Source: CAYVMD01 sp964452465
GTDB taxonomy: Bacteria > Armatimonadota > JACIXR01
Reading direction: 5' to 3'
Assembly: GCA_964452465.1 (NCBI GenBank)
Contig: CAYVMD010000043.1
Coordinates: forward strand, 1-17,788
DNA: 17,788 nucleotides
Part shown: piece by piece, positions 6,623 to 13,519 of the stretch
How positions within the stretch are numbered: position 1 is the stretch's first letter
How the letters are laid out: each line of letters opens with the position of its first letter
The notes under the pieces: model-generated
Told to the model about the DNA's origin: nothing
Databases searched by the model: none
What the model saw: only the letters and a program-made list of their open reading frames with translations
Program-made: the position numbers and the translations under genes

Positions 6623-8407
6623 ATTAGAATAAGACGCTTCCTTCCTTTTTTGCTTTGCCTTTTCTTCACCAGGCTCTACGCCCTCCAGTTCGTCCACTTC
6701 ACCGATACCCACATAGGGAGCTCCACCGGGGGTAAGCGACTCACCCTCTTCGTCCAGGAGATCCTCAATATGTCCCAGAAGCCGGATTTCCTCATTCACA
6801 CCGGGGATATAACCGAGTTAGGCAGGGAGGAGGAGTTCCGGACCTATTCCCAGATCATCGCTCCCCTCAACATCCTTATCCATCACACCTTGGGCAATCA
6901 TGATGTTCGCTGGAATGGAGAGGGATGGCTCCTCGCCCAAAGGTTCTTCCCCCAATACAAGCGCTATTATTTCTTCCAGCAGGAAGGGATCGCCTTCTTC
7001 ATCTTGGATTCCTCCTTCCCCTTCAGCCAATATGGCTTAATAGATCCCACCCAACTTAAATGGCTGAAGGAAACCCTCGCCTCCCTTCCTCCCTCTCAAC
7101 CCATAATCCTCGCCTGCCACCACCCTCCCCTCCCGGGCAGAAATTTCCTCCTCAACGCCAAGGAGTTATTCCAAATCCTTCGCCCCTATAATGTGGTCCT
7201 TTTCCTCACGGGACACGGACATTCCGACATGGCTTGGAAGGTGGAGGGGATAAATTGCCTCATGACCAATGGGCTAATGGATGACGATGCCACCTATCGA
7301 GTAATCGAGATAAAGAACGATGAGATTACAATATCCACCCGCCAACTTGGAGAAGGGGAGGAGGGCTCGATCAAATTGCCCTTACAGAGGGAGGAGCAAC
7401 CGAAGGAATCTCCTTCTACTTCGGATAGCAAGGTTTTTTGGAAATTGGATGAGGCGATACAGGCAGATATAGTTTCCTTCGGCAACAAGATATTCATAGG
7501 CGGTTGGAGCGGGAGGGTAACGGCGCTGGATGTGAAATCAAAGAAGGAAATCTGGAGTTATCGCCTGCCCTCCCCTATCCTCTCCACTCCCGCCCTAAGC
7601 GGAGATCGTCTCTTCGCAGGTTCTTCCGATGGGAACCTTTGCGCCCTCGATATTAACGATGGGAAACCTCTTTGGACGAAGAAGCTCCCCAACGGGATAA
7701 CAGGGGATTTAGTGGTGGCAGGAGGAAGGCTAATCGTTCCCGCGGGCAGAATCCTCTACGCCCTCGACCCCAATTCCGGAAATACCATCTGGCAATTCCA
7801 GGCAAATGGACCATTTGAAGCCCGCCCAGCGGTGGCGGGAGAGGAGGTGTACATAGGCGCCTGGGACAAGAATTTCTATGCCCTCTCCCTGCGCGATGGA
7901 ACCCTCCTCTGGCGGAAGGAAACCGCTCGCTCCATCTACTATTCCCCCGCTTCCAGCAATCCTCTCCTCTTAGGGAATAAGGTGATATTCACTCAGCCCT
8001 ACGACAATTCCACCAAGAAGGGGGGAGTAATAGCGCTTAACTCCTCCTCAGGGGAAGAATTATGGCAATTCGGCGGGAATTTCGGCTATTCCAGCCCCGT
8101 CCGGGCGAACGACAACCTCCTCATACTCTCCATGGAGGGGGAGCTTCTCTGCCTTTCGGACAAGGGAACGAAGGTTTGGTCGACCAAATTGGGGAAAACT
8201 TGCTTCAATTCCGCCCCCCTTATTTCCAAGGATAGGATATTCGTCGTCACCTTCGACAACACCCTATTCGTCATAGATCGAAAAACGGGTCAGATCCTCT
8301 CTAACCGCAGATTGGGAGAAGGCAACTGCGTATCCACCCCCGCATTAATGGACAATTCCCTAGTCGTTGGGGATATGCAGGGGAATCTTTATGTCGTAAA
8401 TGACTAA
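6623..8407 (+). CDS. Exported metallophosphoesterase fused to PQQ-type beta-propeller
   Basis: A 594-residue protein. Residues 1-22 are a signal peptide (IRIRR, hydrophobic core, likely cut after LYA). The calcineurin-like phosphoesterase domain spans ~25-250 with a full metal set: Asp28-x-His30, GD (Asp62), Gly-Asn92-His93-Asp, His166 in CHHPP, and GHGH (His198, His200). After a short Pro/Ser linker, residues ~270-594 form a PQQ/BamB-like propeller with repeats such as ALDVKSKKEIWSYRL and ALDINDGKPLWTKKL. The phosphoesterase could hydrolyse phosphodiesters or phosphomonoesters outside the cytoplasm; the propeller probably binds a partner or ligand. The start is unusual: the strong ribosome site at 6612-6620 and the Arg-rich n-region point to ATT 6623 (or ATA 6629). 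TTG 6650 would remove the charged n-region. Its stop overlaps that of the convergent gene. Confidence 0.82.
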   Translation: MRIRRFLPFLLCLFFTRLYALQFVHFTDTHIGSSTGGKRLTLFVQEILNMSQKPDFLIHTGDITELGREEEFRTYSQIIAPLNILIHHTLGNHDVRWNGEGWLLAQRFFPQYKRYYFFQQEGIAFFILDSSFPFSQYGLIDPTQLKWLKETLASLPPSQPIILACHHPPLPGRNFLLNAKELFQILRPYNVVLFLTGHGHSDMAWKVEGINCLMTNGLMDDDATYRVIEIKNDEITISTRQLGEGEEGSIKLPLQREEQPKESPSTSDSKVFWKLDEAIQADIVSFGNKIFIGGWSGRVTALDVKSKKEIWSYRLPSPILSTPALSGDRLFAGSSDGNLCALDINDGKPLWTKKLPNGITGDLVVAGGRLIVPAGRILYALDPNSGNTIWQFQANGPFEARPAVAGEEVYIGAWDKNFYALSLRDGTLLWRKETARSIYYSPASSNPLLLGNKVIFTQPYDNSTKKGGVIALNSSSGEELWQFGGNFGYSSPVRANDNLLILSMEGELLCLSDKGTKVWSTKLGKTCFNSAPLISKDRIFVVTFDNTLFVIDRKTGQILSNRRLGEGNCVSTPALMDNSLVVGDMQGNLYVVND

Positions 8408-9393
8408 GGTATATATTTGAAGGCTTGCCAGGGCAAAAGCCCTGCCAGGATGAGCTCCCTCAAGGCGCCAGGGATATCCGTCTCGGTTCTCACCGGTCTT
8501 CTCAACAACCAGATGCCCCATTCCTCAGGGAAGGAGAACTCTTCCCCCGGTTTGAGGATGACGAGGGGGGAGAGGACCTCCATCTCCACATAGGGGAGGG
8601 AGGCTTCATTTGTGTAAACCTCCACGGAGCATCCCTCGTCGGGGTATTCCTGTCCTGGTAAGGTGGGGAAGGTTTTCACATAGGCGAGGCGGTCTTGGAG
8701 ATAGACCATCCAACCTGCGGTGGAATCCAAACCGATCTTCCCGGTTTCCCCCTTATATTGCACTATCACTAACTTGCCCTTTATGCTCCACTGCTTGCTT
8801 TGCTTGGAGCGCTCATCGAAGAAATAGAGCCCCTCCGGGAATTTGGAACGCTCTTGGGCGGGGAAGACGATGAAGCAGGGGGTAGAAACCTGCGTTACAT
8901 CCCAAATGCTCCAGCGGATCTCCCTATTGCTTATGTTCCTCATCTTCTGCACCAATTTAACCTTTCCCTCCGGGGTCAGGGTGATCTCCTTTATGAAGAC
9001 TATCCCCGTTAAAAAGGAAGGAGCCCCTGTCACCCTTATCCCTCCATCTATAATTTCCACGCTGGTCCCGCCGGCATCGAGAAAGGGATCGGGAGGCCAT
9101 CCCCAAACGGATTGGGGAGCGTTCCAGGTTTTGTAGCCTCCATAGTTCCACCAGACATCCCTGCGGAGAGGATATACGGCCCCACCCTTTATGGTGGGAT
9201 TAATCCAGATAGGGCTTCGCCCCCTGAGAGAATATTCCATTATCCTTCCCCCAATAGCAGGCACCACGACGAGCCGAGTTTCTCCCTTCGCCAACACATA
9301 GGAGTTCGTCCATCCTTGGAAGTTAGTTTGAATAACGGATACCTGCGCCCAAAGTAGGCAAGGTATGCCTAATAAGAGGAGCAATCTCCTCAT
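8404..9393 (-). CDS. Secreted DUF4380 protein
   Basis: A 329-residue protein with a signal peptide (MRRLLLLLGIPCLLWA, cut near WA|Q). The body is an all-beta protein with the DUF4380 signature: GGRIMEYSLRGRSPIW near the start, then a WNYGGYKTWNAPQ segment and WPPDPFLD. The domain resembles aldose-epimerase-like beta-sandwiches, but no activity is established, and the conserved acid/base His pair of mutarotases is not apparent to me. ATG 9393 and GTG 9396 are both possible; GGGAGGGTGAG lies just upstream. It starts 33 bases after the anti-sigma gene on the same strand with no promoter visible between, so it is probably in the sigma/anti-sigma operon and may be an output or part of envelope sensing. 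Confidence 0.82.
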   Translation of the reverse strand: MRRLLLLLGIPCLLWAQVSVIQTNFQGWTNSYVLAKGETRLVVVPAIGGRIMEYSLRGRSPIWINPTIKGGAVYPLRRDVWWNYGGYKTWNAPQSVWGWPPDPFLDAGGTSVEIIDGGIRVTGAPSFLTGIVFIKEITLTPEGKVKLVQKMRNISNREIRWSIWDVTQVSTPCFIVFPAQERSKFPEGLYFFDERSKQSKQWSIKGKLVIVQYKGETGKIGLDSTAGWMVYLQDRLAYVKTFPTLPGQEYPDEGCSVEVYTNEASLPYVEMEVLSPLVILKPGEEFSFPEEWGIWLLRRPVRTETDIPGALRELILAGLLPWQAFKYIP

Positions 9394-9426
9394 CACCTCA
9401 CCCTCCCTTTACAGGAGTAAAATTGC

Positions 9427-10404
9427 TTAAGGCAACTCCAAGAGATAGCAGTTATCGTATTTTACAGCCACCAATCCGTAGAGGGAAGCGAAAGCGTTTA
9501 TAGCCCCCTCGGGCTCCCCCTCATAATAGAAGTTCACCCTGCCACCGAGGGGGACGGATAGAGAGATCGTCTTGCCGGTATTAGCACATATCTTAGCAAG
9601 CAGGGGCAAGGCATCTATATCGTATTCCGCAAGGGCGATGCGGGAAGGGGCATAGGAAGTGGAAGGGATTAAGAGGACACCTTCCCCCCATCTGGTTCCC
9701 CCGCTCCTGCACTCCACTTTAACCCAATTTACGCCATCCGCTATCTTTAAGATATCGGTAAAGAAGGCAATGTTGCCCCTCAATCTGCCGAGGTAGATAT
9801 CCCTTTGGACAGGCATAAAGGGGTTGGGCTGGGGGAAGGAAAGCCCGGGGGAGAGGTAGATGCTCAGCCAGGTATCCCCCATCTCGGGTGCAGGAGGATA
9901 GAGGGTGATCTCCAGGCGCCAAACTCGTCCGTTGAGGGGATACCCAGTTTGGGGGATGAGGACCACCTTCCCTATATTGCCGTAATAGGGGATCGGGGAC
10001 CTCTTCAGGGTGAAGGGGAAGGGAAATCTCAGCTCCTTCGCTATCGTGCCCCAGGGGAGGAGATAGAGAAGGGCGAGGGCAACCGCGACGACCAAAGCAA
10101 CAGCTCCGTAGACGAGAGCTCGCCTAACCTCCAACCCACCCAGGAGAAAATCTCTGAGAAAAGCAGGCTTTCTCTCCCTACGGGTCAGGAATTCCCTGAC
10201 TACCCTGGGGGCGAAATCGGGGGGAGGAGAGACCTTGGGGAAACTATGCAGAGTTTGCCTCAGTTTCTCCAACTTCCTCAATTCCCTATCGCAGATGGGA
10301 CACTCCTCCCTGTGCTTATCCACCAAAATTCGCAGAGGAGCGGAAAGGTCTCCATTCAGGTAGTCGGTAAAAAGTTCTCTTATTCTCTCGCAACGCATTT
10401 TCAC
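9427..10404 (-). CDS. Transmembrane zinc-finger anti-sigma factor with STN/FecR-like C-terminus
   Basis: A 325-residue protein. The N-terminus is a zf-HC2 anti-sigma domain: His31-xxx-Cys35-xx-Cys38. One membrane helix spans ~96-116. The outer part (117-325) begins with a beta-rich region unlike known families. Its last ~64 residues (DIDALPLLAKICANTGKTIS... GLVAVKYDNCYLLEL) follow the pattern of secretin/TonB short N-terminal domains (STN) and the FecR C-terminal domain: helix, beta pair with a 'G-R-V-x-F' strand, helix 'AINAFASLYGL', final strands. This domain assignment is a pattern judgement. The protein should hold the sigma factor at the membrane and release it on an outside signal. GTG 10404 is chosen because GGAGG lies 11 bases upstream, within the end of the sigma gene 16 bp away. 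Confidence 0.8.
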   Translation of the reverse strand: MKMRCERIRELFTDYLNGDLSAPLRILVDKHREECPICDRELRKLEKLRQTLHSFPKVSPPPDFAPRVVREFLTRRERKPAFLRDFLLGGLEVRRALVYGAVALVVAVALALLYLLPWGTIAKELRFPFPFTLKRSPIPYYGNIGKVVLIPQTGYPLNGRVWRLEITLYPPAPEMGDTWLSIYLSPGLSFPQPNPFMPVQRDIYLGRLRGNIAFFTDILKIADGVNWVKVECRSGGTRWGEGVLLIPSTSYAPSRIALAEYDIDALPLLAKICANTGKTISLSVPLGGRVNFYYEGEPEGAINAFASLYGLVAVKYDNCYLLELP

Positions 10405-10420
10405 TTTTTAGACAGCCTCC

Positions 10421-11005
10421 TCACTCTAAAAGTTCCCGATACCTCTCCAGCCTTTCCTTTAACATTAGACGTGCCCTATTCAGACGGGATTTGACCGTCC
10501 CCAAAGGGCACTTCAACATATCGCATATCTCCGCGTAGGAGAGCCCTTCTATATCATATAGTACCAAGACGACGCGATAGTACTCCGGCAAACAGGCTAT
10601 CTCCCTTTGCACTATCCTTCGCACCTCCTCCCTCTCCACCACCTCCTCTAAGGGCATTTCCTCATCCGCTATCTCCACCCTTTCCCCTTCCTCTCCTACT
10701 TCCATCTGGTCATAGGAAATCTCTCTTTTGCCTTTCTTAGCATAATCATAGAATACATTAATGGTGATGCGATAAAGCCAGGTAGCAAGGGAGGATTCCC
10801 CCCGGAAGCTCTTCAAATTTCCTAGGGCACGTAGTAGTGCCTGGTGTGCTATATCCGAGGCGGAATCCCTATCCCCACTCAGCCTATAAGCAAGATTAAA
10901 GACCTGCTTTTCGAAAAGGCGCACGAACTCCTCCAGAGCTTCTTCATCCCCCTTCAGACACCTCTTGAGAAGTTCCTGCTCCTCTTCCCGGGTGATTTTT
11001 TCCAT
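10421..11005 (-). CDS. ECF RNA polymerase sigma factor
   Basis: A 194-residue sigma-70 family protein of the extracytoplasmic-function type, with only regions 2 and 4. Sigma2 spans ~22-84 (LAYRLSGDRDSASDIAHQALLRAL; FRGESSLATWLYRITINVFYDYAKK, the -10 recognition helix). An acidic linker, EEGERVEIADEE, follows. Sigma4 spans ~125-185, with the helix-turn-helix LSYAEICDMLKCPLGTVKSRLNRAR reading the -35. The next gene encodes its presumed anti-sigma factor. ATG 11005 is preferred to ATG 11020: the predicted promoter has its -10 at 11024-11019, so transcription should start near 11012, downstream of 11020. There is no ribosome site, so the mRNA would be almost leaderless. No ECF-type element precedes the gene, so autoregulation is not evident. 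Confidence 0.9.
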   Translation of the reverse strand: MEKITREEEQELLKRCLKGDEEALEEFVRLFEKQVFNLAYRLSGDRDSASDIAHQALLRALGNLKSFRGESSLATWLYRITINVFYDYAKKGKREISYDQMEVGEEGERVEIADEEMPLEEVVEREEVRRIVQREIACLPEYYRVVLVLYDIEGLSYAEICDMLKCPLGTVKSRLNRARLMLKERLERYRELLE

Positions 11006-11018
11006 CTTTGCTAATAGC

Positions 11019-11048
11019 ATAATACCACTTATCCTTCGCTCCTGTAAA
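11019..11048 (-). promoter_or_regulatory. Sigma-70 type promoter for the sigma/anti-sigma operon
   Basis: On the minus strand TTTACA (11048-11043, five of six), 18 bases, TATTAT (11024-11019, five of six). Predicted start near 11012, 7 bases before ATG 11005. The -35 overlaps the -10 candidate of the divergent radical SAM gene, so the two promoters may exclude each other. Confidence 0.5.
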
Positions 11049-11050
11049 AT
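11045..11050 (+). promoter_or_regulatory. -10 element TAAAAT for the radical SAM-HAD gene
   Basis: TAAAAT ends five bases before ATG 11056, and no ribosome site lies between. The transcript would start at or very near the A of ATG. I see no good -35 at 16-18 bases, so support is from the -10 and position only. Confidence 0.35.
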
Positions 11051-11055
11051 CTATA

Positions 11056-13056
11056 ATGAGAAGGATGGACCTCTTTAAACTACGAAAGAACATATTGGAG
11101 AAGGAGAAGGGCACGATCTTCAAGTCCGCCAAATGGCGTTGCCTTCTGCTTTCTCCCCTACCCTACCGGGCGGGCTCCACAGGCTTGGCGATGCATATCC
11201 TATACAGGGAGATAAACAAACTCCCGGATTGCTCCTGCGAGAGGGGCTTCTTCGCTGAGGAGATCCGCTCCCTGGAAAACGATAGGCTCCCCATGGAGTT
11301 CCATCTCCTCGCCTTCAGCCTGTCCTTCGAATTGGACTCCCTCAATTTCCTCAAGATGCTGGAGATGTCCCAGATCCCCTTATTGAGGGAAGAACGAAGG
11401 GAAGAACACCCCATAGTCCTCGTGGGAGGCGCTTTCCCTACCATCAATCCCTTCCCCCTTTTTAGGTTTGCAGATGCGATAGCCATCGGCGAGGGGGAGG
11501 AGATGGTGAGAGAGATAATGGAGGTTCTCCAAAAGGGCAAAGATAGGAACGAACGCCTCCATCTTCTCTCCAATGTGGAAGGAATCTATGTGCCAGGCGT
11601 CTCTAAAAGCATTAGGAGAAGGTGGTTGAAGGACCTCAACCTTTACGATGGCTCCTCCCAATACATCTCCCCCCTTGCGGAGTTTCCCTCCACCGTTTTC
11701 ATCGAGGTGGCGCGCGGATGTCCTTGGCGTTGCCGGTTCTGCGTCGTCCCTTCCTCCTTCTCTCCTTATAGGGAGAGGAGCGCCGAGGAGATCATCTCCT
11801 CCGCTTCAAGATGGAAAGGAATTGCCCGCAAGGTCGCCCTGGTGGGAACGGCGGTGAGCAACCATTCTCAGATCGAGGAGATCGCAAAGCGCCTTTATGA
11901 AAAAGGAATCCCCTTCTCCGCGGCATCCCTTCGCGCCGATGCCTTGGAGGAATCCTTCCTCTATTACATGGCGAAGGGAGGGGAGAAGACGATAACCCTT
12001 GCCCCCGAGGTAGCCTCTCCTCGATTGAGAAGGTTGATAAATAAGCATATCAATGAGGAGATAACGAGAGACGCTCTCTTCAAGGCAAAGAGAGCGGGAT
12101 TTCAACGCGCTCGTCTCTATTTCATGATAGGATTGCCTGGAGAAAGTATAGAGGAGGTGTTAGCCATAGCGGATATGGCTTCCGATTTGAAGCAGATCCT
12201 TCCTCTCCACCTCTCGATCGCCTCCTTCGTCCCCAAGCGGGGCACTCCTTTAGAGAGCGCTCAAATGGAAGACCCCAAGACCCTGGAGAGGAAGGTAAAG
12301 TTGCTCAAGGAGGCGTTAAGCAAAGAAGGCATCCCTGCTGCCTTCGAGAGCGTGAAGCAAAGCGTGATCCAATCCCTCTTGGCGAAAGGGGATGAGGCGA
12401 TGGGCGATGTCCTTCTCAGGGCATATCGAGAGGGAGGGAACTACTCCGCCTGGATGAGAGCTTTGGAGCGATCCGATATGCCATCCTTCCAAAAGGGGAA
12501 GAGGCGAGCCATCTTTCTGGATAGGGACGGAGTGATAAACCTCAATCGCCCCGATTATGTGAAGACTTGGGAGGAGTTTCATTTCTATCCTTTTTCGAAG
12601 CCCGCCCTTGCCCTCCTTGCTTCTACTCCTTTTCTCATAATCGTGGCGACGAACCAATCCTGTATTGGAAGGGGAATAGTGAAAAAAGAAACGGTGGAGG
12701 AGATAAACGAGAGGATGAAGAGAGAAATAGAGGAAGCAGGGGGAAGGATAGACGCCATATATTACTGCCCCCACAGGCCGAACGAGGGTTGTCCTTGCAG
12801 GAAGCCTCGGCCCGGACTCCTTCTACAAGCGGAGAAGGAATGGGGTATAGACCTGAAGCGCTCCTACTTTATAGGGGATGCGATGACCGATATAGAGGCG
12901 GGAAAGAGAGTTGGATGCACCTCAATATTGCTCCTCACCGGACAGGGGAAAAGCGAGTTGCCCAAGATCCTCACCGCTCCCTTCCAGCCCGATAGGATAG
13001 AGCCCGATCTTCTCTCGGCGGTGGAGTGGATATTCAAACGAGAGGGGTTAAAGTGA
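11056..13056 (+). CDS. Radical SAM protein fused to GmhB-like HAD phosphatase
   Basis: A 666-residue two-part protein. Residues ~1-200 look like a degenerate B12-binding-type region (VVGGAFPTIN-like sequence ahead of IGEGEEMV). Residues ~215-470 are a radical SAM core: Cys222-xxx-Cys226-xx-Cys229 (GCPWRCRFC), then SLRADAL, TLAPEVASPRLRRLINKHI, YFMIGLPGESIEEV, close to the TIGR03960-type uncharacterised proteins. Residues ~482-666 are a HAD phosphatase of the GmhB type: FLDRDGVIN (Asp489, Asp491), ATNQSCIGRG, zinc ligands Cys571, His573, Cys579, Cys581, RKPRPG, GDAMTDIEAG. GmhB removes the C7 phosphate of heptose bisphosphate for LPS or S-layer sugars. No stop separates the halves. Start codon lies 5 bases after a TAAAAT element with no ribosome site. 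It converges on the next gene with 3 bp between. Confidence 0.85.
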   Translation: MRRMDLFKLRKNILEKEKGTIFKSAKWRCLLLSPLPYRAGSTGLAMHILYREINKLPDCSCERGFFAEEIRSLENDRLPMEFHLLAFSLSFELDSLNFLKMLEMSQIPLLREERREEHPIVLVGGAFPTINPFPLFRFADAIAIGEGEEMVREIMEVLQKGKDRNERLHLLSNVEGIYVPGVSKSIRRRWLKDLNLYDGSSQYISPLAEFPSTVFIEVARGCPWRCRFCVVPSSFSPYRERSAEEIISSASRWKGIARKVALVGTAVSNHSQIEEIAKRLYEKGIPFSAASLRADALEESFLYYMAKGGEKTITLAPEVASPRLRRLINKHINEEITRDALFKAKRAGFQRARLYFMIGLPGESIEEVLAIADMASDLKQILPLHLSIASFVPKRGTPLESAQMEDPKTLERKVKLLKEALSKEGIPAAFESVKQSVIQSLLAKGDEAMGDVLLRAYREGGNYSAWMRALERSDMPSFQKGKRRAIFLDRDGVINLNRPDYVKTWEEFHFYPFSKPALALLASTPFLIIVATNQSCIGRGIVKKETVEEINERMKREIEEAGGRIDAIYYCPHRPNEGCPCRKPRPGLLLQAEKEWGIDLKRSYFIGDAMTDIEAGKRVGCTSILLLTGQGKSELPKILTAPFQPDRIEPDLLSAVEWIFKREGLK

Positions 13057-13059
13057 TCT

Positions 13060-13503
13060 CTATTTGAACTCTATCCTTCCATCCAAGCGAATGGAGGGAG
13101 GATGGGGATGCCAGGGACAGGTTAGTAGGAGGGTATCGGGTTGAGGGGAAAGGGGCTTTTGGTATCGATAGCTTATTGTAGCGGGAGGACGAGGGTCATT
13201 GGGGCAATGAAGGATGGAGGGATCCTTGAGGTAGAGGGGACGAAGGCCCTCCAATTGGGAGGGGTAATCCCCCGTCGCTTCCCGGTATCTCTCGAGGGCG
13301 GAACGCAGGTCCTTTAAATTTTTTATACATTCCTCCAATCTGCGCATCTGAAGGGCTTTCTCCTGGAAGCGAGGGGAGCTCAAGAGTTTGAAGAGAATGG
13401 GGACGAGGATGAGGGAGATGCTGATAAGAAGAATGGCGAAGGTGGTGCAACCCAAATGAAGGAGGCGCCACCTTCGCCTTATCCTCTCTTCATCTTTTCC
13501 CAT
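13060..13503 (-). CDS. Pseudopilin-like single-helix membrane protein
   Basis: A 147-residue protein: a basic N-terminus (RIRRRWR), one hydrophobic helix (~18-41), a short helical stretch (MRRLEECIKNLKDLRSALERYREATGDYP), then a small domain with CPNDP and TCPWHP. The 'ALERYREATGDYPSQLEGLRPLYL' pattern is like the region after the first helix of GspG-type pseudopilins. The helix lacks the G-F-T-x-x-E prepilin peptidase site, so it is probably not a processed pilin. The ATG lies 16 bases after the UPF0210 stop with no ribosome site, so it may rely on re-initiation. Function unknown. Confidence 0.65.
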   Translation of the reverse strand: MGKDEERIRRRWRLLHLGCTTFAILLISISLILVPILFKLLSSPRFQEKALQMRRLEECIKNLKDLRSALERYREATGDYPSQLEGLRPLYLKDPSILHCPNDPRPPATISYRYQKPLSPQPDTLLLTCPWHPHPPSIRLDGRIEFK

Positions 13504-13519
13504 TAGATTAAAAATGGTG

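Noticed and set aside
9379..9396. Lipoprotein signal on DUF4380 (Cys in LGIPC)
   Set aside because: Pro directly before Cys does not fit a lipobox; an ordinary signal peptide cut after LLWA fits better.
9805..10494. Plus-strand open frame of 229 codons across the anti-sigma gene
   Set aside because: Gly/Glu/Ser-rich shadow of the anti-sigma reading frame, crossing into the sigma gene; no motif and no ribosome site.
12316..12774. Minus-strand open frame of 152 codons under the radical SAM/HAD junction
   Set aside because: Antisense to the continuous, motif-bearing fusion; translation shows no family pattern.
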